From Candidatus Methanophagales archaeon (GTDB taxonomy: Archaea; Halobacteriota; Syntropharchaeia; Alkanophagales; Methanospirareceae): DNA of 45,768 nt. The DNA lies in the NCBI GenBank assembly GCA_025966525.1, contig JAPDIG010000003.1, positions 5,857-51,624 of the forward strand, in the 5' to 3' direction. Position 1 is the stretch's first letter, and each line of letters opens with the position of its first letter. The notes beneath the pieces are model-generated. The model did not search any database, was not told where the DNA came from, and saw only the letters and a program-made list of their open reading frames with translations. The position numbers were made by a program, and so were the translations under genes. Below, one piece after another: positions 19,960 through 29,092 of this stretch.

Positions 19960-20440
19960 GCTATCCTGTGTGGAAAGCTTACGCCAAGGGATCAAACTCA
20001 ACGAACTCGATTTTATCCCTCGTTCAACTTATAAACTCGTTTATGCTCCTCAATTGCTCGCTATACCTGATTTCGTATTTCTTATTGAATTCAAATTTGA
20101 TGGATTTACCATTGAAAGAAATAACTTCTCGTGACGTACTCCATCCCCTCCTCACCGAACCACAGGAAGTTTGCCCCATTGTAAAATCCGCGGTCAATAT
20201 AAACCCTTTTTATCCTCTTTCCGGTTCATCGCCTTTTCCACCATCTCCTTCAGCGAAGGACCGTCAGCATCATTTATACCCCGCATCTTGAAGTAAATGG
20301 GTAGTCGATACATGACATCGTATATCACGAACAGCTTGTAGCCTTTCACGTTCTCTCTTTCTTCAGATAATTGAAGACAACCTTAGACCCTTCCTAAGTC
20401 AGTCCATCCACGTATATTTTACTGCTATCGCACGCCGAGG
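19960..20440 (-). pseudogene. Decayed DDE transposase remnant (frameshifts and stops)
   Basis: Reverse strand in three frames: DSSKIYVDGLT*EGSKVVFNYLKKER / NVKGYKLFVIYDVMYRLPIYFKMRGINDADGPSLKEMVEKA / RVYIDRGFYNGANFLWFGEEGMEYVTRSYF. Confidence 0.7.
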
Positions 20441-20859
20441 GACGAAGAAAAAATATTGTAGCATATATGGGGAGTGGGACTATTACTCCAAAACAACTTG
20501 TAAAGGTACTTACCGATGCTTTTACTGGAATGAGTTTTCAGGTATACATTGCTACCAAAGGTGCAAAGCCATTTGAAAGAGATAACATCAATGTAAACCG
20601 TAGATTTAATTTTAGTGACCTTATGCCAGAAGCGGTGGCATTCATAAACCACGGCGGACAAAACAGCTTAATGACGGGTTTAGTCAATGGTGTTCCCCAG
20701 ATCATATGTCCCGGCAATATATTTGAGCGTCAATATAATGCCACTTCTGTGGAGAGGCTGAATGCTGGAATATCTCTTGAAGCAAATGATTTCACATCTA
20801 GAGGAGCTGAGAGCAAGAAACATCCCCTTTCCACTCTCGGAAGAGGAGCTAAGGAATGA
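20433..20859 (+). pseudogene. Truncated UGT/MGT-like glycosyltransferase (C-terminal part only)
   Basis: VAYMGSGTITPKQLVKVLTDAF...FINHGGQNSLMTGLVNGVPQIICPGNIFERQYNATSVERLNAGISLE acceptor/donor-loop motif; no N-terminal domain. Confidence 0.65.
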
Positions 20860-21356
20860 AATCGAAAAAATCCGCAATTAGTAACTCAGGTCCTCTCATA
20901 CTTTACAGTTTGGTTATCCCTATTGAGGTAACGGTTGAGATTGTAGATACGGGAAAAGAAAAGGGATATGCCGATGCCGTTCAAGTGGAAAACGCAATAA
21001 AGAGCGGATGGATCAAAGTCACGACTGTACAGTTGACCAGTGAATTTTACGAATTTTCAGAAACGGCAGGTCCAGACATAGATTTAGCGGAGGCAAAAGT
21101 GATTTACTATGCCTACAAGAACGATATCACTGCACTATTAGATGACGACGCTGCAAGAGTCTTTGCAAGACGCTCTGGTGTTGAGGTCAGAGGTAGCTTG
21201 GGAGTATTGATCGAGGGACTGATTGAAGGCAGGTTATCCTACGAAGAAGCTGTAAGCGGCTTAAACAAGCTCTCAGAGATTATGTACCTGAGCGCAGGTT
21301 ATAAAACAGCATTGAGTGAAATTGAAAAAGAAAGAGAGAAGCTAAAGGAGATATAG
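20856..21356 (+). CDS. PIN-domain (DUF3368-like) protein, apparently with an N-terminal internal deletion
   Basis: SNSGPLIL followed almost directly by VIPIEVTVEIVDTGKEKGYADAV; DLAEAKVIYYAYKNDITALLDDDAARVFARRSGVEVRGSLGVL. Confidence 0.65.
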   Translation: MKSKKSAISNSGPLILYSLVIPIEVTVEIVDTGKEKGYADAVQVENAIKSGWIKVTTVQLTSEFYEFSETAGPDIDLAEAKVIYYAYKNDITALLDDDAARVFARRSGVEVRGSLGVLIEGLIEGRLSYEEAVSGLNKLSEIMYLSAGYKTALSEIEKEREKLKEI

Positions 21357-21737
21357 AAGTTTTGTTTGAAGGACCCAGAGGATTTGGATAAAATACAGAT
21401 AATAGAAGAGGATGGAGAATATTGGGTTAAGTGTGAAGAGTGAGAAAAACAATTTTAATCGCCTGGGGTAACGTACTGCAAATGGATAGGAAATTTGCGG
21501 AATTTGCCTTTCAGCGTAAAGTAACTATCACTATCGAAAGTCTTAAATAAGGTTATGATTTTATTTACATTGGAACTTAAAAATCTGATAAAATCGTAGG
21601 GGAGAGGAGGAGATAACGGGGATGGTGATAGCGGCAAAAAAGAAGAAGGTATTGAGTTGTTTGGTCGTGATTCTGGCTTTGATGTGTATGGTATCTACTT
21701 TTTTAATGGTATTAAGGTGTGGAAAGTAGGAGATGAG

Positions 21738-23474
21738 ATGAGAAAAGGGAAAGCGATGGGTAGAATTTTTGTCATCGTTATGTTGACACTTGGTAAGCAA
21801 GTAATCTTGACAGCAAAAGATTGGGGCCCTAACCCGGGGACAGGAAGAGCTATAGATGTCTCCTATACGGCGTTAAATGCTTTAGGGGCAAAAACGGATG
21901 ACAGAGTAAATATTGAGTTTGCAGACCAAAGTGCGTCACTGGGTCCCGTTCAATTTCATTCCACGCCTGATTATAACAGACAGGCAGCAGTAAATTATGC
22001 GATTAACTATGCCTACAGAGCTTGTGATTGTGGAAAGTACTATGGATCTTCTGACCCACCACAAGGCTCGGGAACTCCGCTAGGAAGCGATGGTGATTGT
22101 GCCCACTTCGTTTCCCATTGCTTAGAAGCAGGCGGGCTTAGCAATAAAGGGTGGTGCAAGGAGAGCTATGCTGATGGACAGGAGTGCAAGCGTGATGCTC
22201 GGGGATGGTGTGAAGGTGACGCTCGTGATTACATCGTAACAGCGCACGAAATGAGAGATTGGTTTTTGGACACAGTGATTACTTATGGATCACCCTCAAG
22301 CCATGCAGTCCTATATATTGGAGACTACAAAGGCAAGCCGCATCGTGTAGCAAGCCATTCGAGATGGGGTATTTTTTCATACACATACTTTGGAACACTA
22401 AGTGAATACTGGCATATTAATGTTGGGTCACTACCTCCAGGGCACTCATCTCTACCTCAAGACCACTCTTTGGTTCGCTGTTCTGATGACACAAAAGTAT
22501 ATTGGCTCCAGAATGGTAAACTATATTGGGTAACCGATTGGAGTATAATCAATGACATGTCTTCGCTACCTGGGTGGTCTATTGTCAATATATTCCCTTC
22601 AGATGTATTCAATCCAGATATTAACAGGTTTAGCATTGGGACATGGATCAAACAAGAGCCATTTTCAATAGATATGTTTTTAAATATAGCTTCATTCACA
22701 ACAGGGGAGACCAAACAGACTAAAGTTACACAAACTTCGGGTAGATTTTATACTGTAAAGACTTATTATCACGTGAAAAAACCGGATGGCACAAAGCGGT
22801 ATGCCTATTATCCAAATCCCTATTTCCAGCCAACTGATTCGCTTTCATTCTCTAATGCAAAGAGACCACTCCATGAGGGTACATGGATTTCTGAATTGAA
22901 AACATGGCATTTTGACACATATACATTTACAGGTAGCGAACCAGAAGGGCAGTGGAGTTGGGAGTTATGGTATGAAAATGTCAATAATCCCAGCGTCAAA
23001 ATTGCCTCTGATACGGTAACCTATACCTTTACTAGACCCCGCCAACAACATGAACAAAACGCATATCTCAACTGTGATGGGAAAGTAGATAGTAGTGACT
23101 CAGGGATCCTGATGATCTATTGGGGAACCGGTGGTTCGGGGGCTACAAGTTGTCAGTCACCAGACATCAACCAAGATGGAATTGTCGATTATCTTGATTT
23201 TAGCATTCTGAAGTCACAATGGACCTACCCGAATAAAGCTCCTGTATCCCCGATAACTATGAAATCGGGTTCTAAAACCGCATACGAGAACCAGATCCTT
23301 GAACTCAGGGTACCTTCCGGCGGGTCTGCTGAAGAGATAGATGGAAGTGGAATAGGGGATACGCCATACCGCATAGATTCCGACTGGGATTACCATCCGT
23401 TGACAGAACCTTTTGAAAATTACTTTATGTCACCAACTTTAGTCAAGGTATACTCTTTAGAGAGAAGATTGTAA
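21738..23474 (+). CDS. Secreted amidase-like (Amidase_6 type) protein with C-terminal dockerin-like repeats
   Basis: YNRQAAVNYAINYAYRACDCGKYYGSS...GSDGDCAHFVSHCLEAGG...SSHAVLYIGDYKGKPHRVASHS; dockerin-like LNCDGKVDSSDSGILMIYWG...PDINQDGIVDYLDFSILKSQW; NosD-like tail GSGIGDTPYRIDSDWDYHPL. Confidence 0.75.
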   Translation: MRKGKAMGRIFVIVMLTLGKQVILTAKDWGPNPGTGRAIDVSYTALNALGAKTDDRVNIEFADQSASLGPVQFHSTPDYNRQAAVNYAINYAYRACDCGKYYGSSDPPQGSGTPLGSDGDCAHFVSHCLEAGGLSNKGWCKESYADGQECKRDARGWCEGDARDYIVTAHEMRDWFLDTVITYGSPSSHAVLYIGDYKGKPHRVASHSRWGIFSYTYFGTLSEYWHINVGSLPPGHSSLPQDHSLVRCSDDTKVYWLQNGKLYWVTDWSIINDMSSLPGWSIVNIFPSDVFNPDINRFSIGTWIKQEPFSIDMFLNIASFTTGETKQTKVTQTSGRFYTVKTYYHVKKPDGTKRYAYYPNPYFQPTDSLSFSNAKRPLHEGTWISELKTWHFDTYTFTGSEPEGQWSWELWYENVNNPSVKIASDTVTYTFTRPRQQHEQNAYLNCDGKVDSSDSGILMIYWGTGGSGATSCQSPDINQDGIVDYLDFSILKSQWTYPNKAPVSPITMKSGSKTAYENQILELRVPSGGSAEEIDGSGIGDTPYRIDSDWDYHPLTEPFENYFMSPTLVKVYSLERRL

Positions 23475-23945
<471 letters not shown>

Positions 23946-23990
23946 CATAAATGCGGGTATAAATTCTATGATTGTGTACAATTAGCACTC

Positions 23991-24020
23991 GAAAAAAAAT
24001 CGAAAACTTTATATACCTAT
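23991..24020 (+). promoter_or_regulatory. Archaeal promoter (TATA element) of the first NapC/NrfH-like cytochrome
   Basis: aaaaaaaatcgaaaactttatata; same motif recurs at 25193-25216 before the second cytochrome. Confidence 0.6.
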
Positions 24021-24058
24021 AATTAAAAAAGTTGACATCGGAAGGAGGAACAATAGAT

Positions 24059-24529
24059 ATGAAAATCACAAAGAAGATGGTCATTGTTGGTTTGGCAGTA
24101 GTGGTGGTAGTGCTTGCGGTTGCTGGAGCTGCTATGTCCAGCTATATGCACAAACCAGAGAGCTGTGGTAAAATGTGTCATGAGATGCAACCCTTCTATG
24201 ACTCACTACTGGTTTCAGCGCATGGCCGTGCCGGAATAATGGACTGCCATGAATGTCACCGCCCAGAAGGTCCACCCATAGGGCACGGCATCGCGCATAT
24301 CAAGGGGATAGAAGCTTCAGAAATCGAAGATGAAATCCCTGAAGCACCAAAAAACGAATATTGCATGGAATGCCACTTGCGGTACCCTGCCGGACATGAG
24401 GAACATATCACGTGGATGGGTCAGGGATTCCCGGAGTATAGCGGCTATGAGTGCATAGTTTGTCACGACGACCATAGAATGACCGTTAGAGCAGGAACCT
24501 GCACAATTTGTCATCCAATACGTGCTTGA
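24059..24529 (+). CDS. Membrane-anchored NapC/NrfH-like multiheme cytochrome c (about 5 hemes)
   Basis: N-terminal TM anchor; CGKMCHEM (CX3CH), CHECH, CMECH, CIVCH, CTICH; ggaggaac upstream of ATG. Confidence 0.85.
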   Translation: MKITKKMVIVGLAVVVVVLAVAGAAMSSYMHKPESCGKMCHEMQPFYDSLLVSAHGRAGIMDCHECHRPEGPPIGHGIAHIKGIEASEIEDEIPEAPKNEYCMECHLRYPAGHEEHITWMGQGFPEYSGYECIVCHDDHRMTVRAGTCTICHPIRA

Positions 24530-24542
24530 GCTGGGAAAATAA

Positions 24543-25136
24543 TCAGAGTATTGTCGGAACGATCGCGGCTGCAATTATTACCGCGATAATCACCGGTACG
24601 AGAATAGCAAGGATTACAGCGAGGATTGCCATTCCGGGAGATAACTCGTGGAGTTCCATTACTCCGGTGATTACCAGAAGGAGAGACCATATCGGTGCGA
24701 TGATAATGTTCGGCCCTGGAAGCCAACCCAATATTAAGCACGGTGTTGCACCATACGTAATCGCTTTTGTTGTCTGCTTTAACCCTCTTCTACCGCCAAA
24801 CAGGTACACCCAGATGTGAAGCCAAACAGCGATATAAAGGGCGGCGATTATGCCCACAGCGATTATGCCCACAAAAGCACCTGCACCGAGCAACGGTGCG
24901 ATTTTACCAAGCCCCGGTAATCCCGGTATTAACGTCAGTTCAGACAATCCAAGCTTTGATACCATTGCGGTTACTGCAACTGCCACCACGATTGCGAGAA
25001 TCAGTGCGAGAATTGCCAGCAAAAGAACGTAATACTTGAAGGCGTCCGTGATTGTGTCTTCCTTGGCTGCTGCGAATTCTTTTGACGGATTGAACGAGAA
25101 TCCGCGTATTCTTTCGAGGATATTCATTTGTATCAT
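24543..25136 (-). CDS. Yip1-family membrane protein
   Basis: 197 aa, five TM; NILERIRGFSFNPSKEFAAAKEDTITDAFKYYVLLLAI. Confidence 0.7.
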   Translation of the reverse strand: MIQMNILERIRGFSFNPSKEFAAAKEDTITDAFKYYVLLLAILALILAIVVAVAVTAMVSKLGLSELTLIPGLPGLGKIAPLLGAGAFVGIIAVGIIAALYIAVWLHIWVYLFGGRRGLKQTTKAITYGATPCLILGWLPGPNIIIAPIWSLLLVITGVMELHELSPGMAILAVILAILVPVIIAVIIAAAIVPTIL

Positions 25137-25192
25137 CGTTTTTTAAGTGAGGTGATTCTACTATATAAAGTTTTCTAATTTTTCCTGTGACG

Positions 25193-25216
25193 CAAAAAAA
25201 TCGAAAGCTTTATATA
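25193..25216 (+). promoter_or_regulatory. Archaeal promoter (TATA element) of the second NapC/NrfH-like cytochrome
   Basis: caaaaaaatcgaaagctttatata. Confidence 0.6.
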
Positions 25217-25317
25217 TGCTTTTTGCTTAATGATGAACATCTCCTTTTGGAGCATAGACTATATAAGATAAGAAGTAAAAATGAAGGTTATGGATAGAAT
25301 TAGGAGGGAGATTGCGT

Positions 25318-25902
25318 ATGGAAAGAGGTGAGAAGGTCATCATTGCGCTGGTCGTGGTGGTTTTCATCGGGGTTCTCCTCGGTGCTGCAGTTGTGATGCC
25401 TGCGATGATGGAAGAGATGGAAAAGCCAGAGAATTGCGCAAAGAACTGTCATGAAATGGAGCCCTTTTACGTCTCTCTGGAAGGGTCTGTTCATGAGGGC
25501 ATAGATTGCCACGAATGCCACAAACCGCATGGACCTGAAATGTTTATGGTCATGGGGCATGCCCTTCACCATATGGAAGGAATGGTAGTAGGAAAAAGTC
25601 CCGAGGAGATGGCAGAGGAAATCGAGGAGAAACCGCCTGCATCGCCAAAGAGTGAAGTGTGTGAGGAATGTCACAATGGTACGAAAGCCAAGGTTGCGTC
25701 AGAGAAAATTTTAGACCCCTCTATCTCATGTTTTAAATGCCATCGCACGATTGATCACTCGGCACATAAGGTTGGTGATTACAGTGCCTACGAGAGTCCT
25801 GATTATAGTGGCTACGAGTGTGTGGCATGCCACAACGACCACGATATAGATGTTAAGGAAGAAACATGTACTATTTGCCATCCTCTTGAGAAGCACTCAT
25901 AA
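25318..25902 (+). CDS. Membrane-anchored NapC/NrfH-like multiheme cytochrome c (about 6 hemes)
   Basis: CAKNCHEM (CX3CH), CHECH, CEECH, CFKCH, CVACH, CTICH; paralogous to 24059-24529. Confidence 0.85.
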   Translation: MERGEKVIIALVVVVFIGVLLGAAVVMPAMMEEMEKPENCAKNCHEMEPFYVSLEGSVHEGIDCHECHKPHGPEMFMVMGHALHHMEGMVVGKSPEEMAEEIEEKPPASPKSEVCEECHNGTKAKVASEKILDPSISCFKCHRTIDHSAHKVGDYSAYESPDYSGYECVACHNDHDIDVKEETCTICHPLEKHS

Positions 25903-25925
25903 ACCTTTTTTGCACGCAAAAATGG

Positions 25926-27884
25926 TTAGTGGGGGGGATGGCTAATTTTTAATTTCATGAGTTCACCGAGTAGTAATACAGTCATCCCGATTCCCAGTAA
26001 TAATATCCCAAACCAAACAAGCCATATCAGGGGTACTCTCTTTACGACGATAACCGAATCTTCTGGTTGAACTTCCTGCCCCATAAGCGCGTAAAACATA
26101 GAATTGAAACTGGATTTTGTTTGGTGCATGGAAATATACATGTCCCCTGTGGGAGTGGAAATGATCACAGGTTCTGACACCACACCATGGTTTGTGTAGT
26201 AATACATCCACAGGGATTCATGGTGAACATCTGCACCATCTTCGATTGCAACATCTATTTTTAGAGCTGAGCGTTCAGGACCTACGAAAGAATGCTGAGG
26301 GTAGTAAACGCTTCCAGTACCGGGATACACGGTGAAATTACTCAACACAATTTGCATCCCTAAAGACTCAATAACGGAGTCTGGTTTTGCAATGATGTTT
26401 CCGCTCTCAGTTTCAGCAGCAGAACTGACAAAAACGCCTATTAAGACGATTATAATAGCAAGATGCACAAGGGTCTTGCCCCACAATCGTGAAGAGGAAT
26501 TCTTCTTTGACAAAAAGCGAGCAAAATTATAAGCGATAGCAAGTCCTGCCACGAGTAAGAGCGGAAGACCGAAGTTTACAAGCCAATTTGGCGTTGGTTG
26601 CCCGATAGCCGCTAAAACTGCTCCAATAGCCAGCACCGCTACGATTAACATGACATATCTCTTCATTTTCAGACCAATATTGCAACCAGTTAAAGCGGCT
26701 ACGAAGAGGAGCGTGAAAGGGAAGCACCATTTGTTATAAAACTCGGGACTCGTAGTCATGGGGTTCTCTCTGAAAAAGCCGCCTATTATTGGAGCTGCGT
26801 CTCCGAGGAAGCATATAATTAACAAAGACATCAGCGACCAGTAGGCGGCGAAAAGAGCGACAGAATAAAGAGAAGATGTGTCAAGGTCAAAAGTATAAAG
26901 TGGTTTATCCGCCCCCCGTGTTAAATAGAAGAAGTAAGGAACAGCGCAAAAAGCGAACCCTATGAGCACGGGTCCAACAGGCGATTTACCAAAGGCATGA
27001 ACTGACTCCAATAGCCCTCCGCGGGTGAGAGCAGTGGAGAAGATGATCATAAAAAACGTAATCAATAGCGTGAGTTCTTTTCCCAGGTCTTTGCTCCTCT
27101 GGGGCAAGTGGAAATATGCGGTGAGAGCTAACCATGGAAGTAATGAAGCCGTTTCCACAGGGTCCCAAGCCCAGTATCCTCCCCAGCCAAGCACTTCATA
27201 AGACCACCACCCACCAAGAGCTATTCCAAGAGCTAAAAACAGCCATGCCGCATAAAGGGAACGTTTTAAAGCTTCTCTTACTTCTTGCTTTTCGCTCTCA
27301 CCCGTTATCATACCAGCCAGCGTCAGCGCGAATGCGAAGAAGACAAATATGTATCCCAGGAATACCACAGGTGGATGAATGAGGACCCAAAATGTTTGCA
27401 GCAGTGGATTTAGCCCCGAGCCATCCAGGGGTGTCACGGGCAAAAGCTCAAAAGGGCTCTTCAGCAGGGTGACGAGAAGAAGAAAGATGAGAAGGATGTC
27501 CAAGATTTTATATGTGGTCGTGCGAAACATGCTTTCTTTCCCCAACCCCTTAAACCGATACCCAAAATATAGAATGGTAAAGAGGAAGGTTACAAAAAGC
27601 ATTGACCCGCTGCTGCCTATCCAGGGGTCGCCGAGCTTATACCAGAGGGCTAAGCTCGATGAACTGTACGTATAAACCTCACTCAACCAGAAGTTATCAT
27701 TCAGGAATGCCATAGTGAGCCTGAGATAAGAGGCTATTATTAGCACGCAAGCGATGGAAGAAGTGAAAAATGCAAGTTCACGCTTCTTCTTCTCTTCTAG
27801 ATCTGCCTTTGTCATTAACAACAGGATGAAATCAAGAACAAGAAGGACGCAAGCGAAGATTAAGAAGATTTCCCCGGTTTCCAT
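25926..27884 (-). CDS. ccmF: Cytochrome c biogenesis protein CcmF/CcsA family
   Basis: 652 aa polytopic; GWWSYEVLGWGGYWAWDPVETASLLPWLALTAYFH (WWD motif), LLQTFWVLIHPPVVFLGY. Confidence 0.93.
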   Translation of the reverse strand: METGEIFLIFACVLLVLDFILLLMTKADLEEKKKRELAFFTSSIACVLIIASYLRLTMAFLNDNFWLSEVYTYSSSSLALWYKLGDPWIGSSGSMLFVTFLFTILYFGYRFKGLGKESMFRTTTYKILDILLIFLLLVTLLKSPFELLPVTPLDGSGLNPLLQTFWVLIHPPVVFLGYIFVFFAFALTLAGMITGESEKQEVREALKRSLYAAWLFLALGIALGGWWSYEVLGWGGYWAWDPVETASLLPWLALTAYFHLPQRSKDLGKELTLLITFFMIIFSTALTRGGLLESVHAFGKSPVGPVLIGFAFCAVPYFFYLTRGADKPLYTFDLDTSSLYSVALFAAYWSLMSLLIICFLGDAAPIIGGFFRENPMTTSPEFYNKWCFPFTLLFVAALTGCNIGLKMKRYVMLIVAVLAIGAVLAAIGQPTPNWLVNFGLPLLLVAGLAIAYNFARFLSKKNSSSRLWGKTLVHLAIIIVLIGVFVSSAAETESGNIIAKPDSVIESLGMQIVLSNFTVYPGTGSVYYPQHSFVGPERSALKIDVAIEDGADVHHESLWMYYYTNHGVVSEPVIISTPTGDMYISMHQTKSSFNSMFYALMGQEVQPEDSVIVVKRVPLIWLVWFGILLLGIGMTVLLLGELMKLKISHPPH

Positions 27885-27887
27885 TTT

Positions 27888-28313
27888 TTACTCCCATATG
27901 ATAACTTTTTTATCCCTTACCAGCGTGCGAGCTTTTTCATCCACCACCTTCACAATCACCTTTACCATATCCCCCTGTCTCGGTATGGCACCTCTGGGGA
28001 ATCCGAGTACAAAATCGTAGGTACCATTCCCATGATAACCCTCAGCAGCCCAATAGCTGACTTTTGTATTGTTGATTATTGCAAGCGCATCCACACTCGG
28101 GAAACCCGCAGTGGAACTGTCCCTTGGGCTCTTCAAAGGATTCACCGCATCTTGTTCCACGTTAACGATTTCTACCGCCGGTTTGCCATCGGTCACCGTC
28201 ACCTCAGCCTTAACTTTTATTATTGGCACTTCTTCTATCTTTATAATCGGAATCATAACCAGACCGATTAAAAATAGAGCGGCAATAACTACAACAACAA
28301 TACCTTTTTTCAT
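27888..28313 (-). CDS. Membrane-anchored extracytoplasmic protein of unknown function, adjacent to ccmF
   Basis: 141 aa, N-terminal TM, stops just before the ccmF start. Confidence 0.65.
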   Translation of the reverse strand: MKKGIVVVVIAALFLIGLVMIPIIKIEEVPIIKVKAEVTVTDGKPAVEIVNVEQDAVNPLKSPRDSSTAGFPSVDALAIINNTKVSYWAAEGYHGNGTYDFVLGFPRGAIPRQGDMVKVIVKVVDEKARTLVRDKKVIIWE

Positions 28314-28319
28314 CGCTAT

Positions 28320-28979
28320 CTACGCACCCCCTTCTTTTTGTTTAAATATAAATTTTATAAGTGCTTTTAATATATTAGAGATAGTGGGATAAGTCATCTC
28401 TTCTGTTTTTTTCTTCGGTACGCCTTCTATTAATTGATACCCTGCCTCCTTATATTCTATTCCAAACGGACCATGACAAATGACGCACATGTCACCTGTT
28501 TTGTCGCCGTGGACGATATGAGGATTTCCATTATGACAGGAATCGCATTCTTCACTTTCCGGTATTGAGATGTCCTCTTTCTTACCATGGCACTCCTGGC
28601 AAGCGGTGTCCTGATGTATTTTGTGATACTTATCACAGGGAATTTCTTGAGATGCATTTACTATTCCTGTTCCCATGTGACAATCCACACATACTTTTAT
28701 GCCATGTGCGTTCTTCCTGATCTTATTCATGTCTATCGTCCCTGCGGAAGTATACGCTTCTCGATGACAGTTGCAAGACCCAAGCTTTGCAAGCAACTCT
28801 CGGTCCGAGAGAAGCGACACATGGCACTGCCCACACTCAGGTGCGGGGTGCCAGGAGCCTATGAATCCTTTGGGATTTGGCGGAATCACCTCGCTGGCTC
28901 TATCCCCTTCGCCTATGCTGGCGGATACAGCTGCGACAAAGATTACCAGGGCAAGCAAGGCAAATAATTTGATTTTCAT
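28320..28979 (-). CDS. Secreted multiheme cytochrome c
   Basis: Signal peptide; CGQCH, CNCH (CXCH), CVDCH, CQECH, CDSCH, CVICH. Confidence 0.85.
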   Translation of the reverse strand: MKIKLFALLALVIFVAAVSASIGEGDRASEVIPPNPKGFIGSWHPAPECGQCHVSLLSDRELLAKLGSCNCHREAYTSAGTIDMNKIRKNAHGIKVCVDCHMGTGIVNASQEIPCDKYHKIHQDTACQECHGKKEDISIPESEECDSCHNGNPHIVHGDKTGDMCVICHGPFGIEYKEAGYQLIEGVPKKKTEEMTYPTISNILKALIKFIFKQKEGGA

Positions 28980-29092
28980 CTCTTGTCTCTTGGTATATTG
29001 CTTTATTACAAGTAAAATGTATTTCGCTTTTAATTAGAACAGAAAAGTATAATTTTTAAGTAAAATAAACGAAATAGCATAAGAGAGAAGAA

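Noticed and set aside
19746-20291. 181-aa plus-strand ORF in the decayed island
   Set aside because: The opposite strand reads as a broken transposase; the plus-strand translation has no recognisable domain.
27888-28313. CcmE annotation for the gene next to ccmF
   Set aside because: Similar size and topology, but I see no His/Cys heme-binding motif (HxxxY or CxxxY type) at the expected position.
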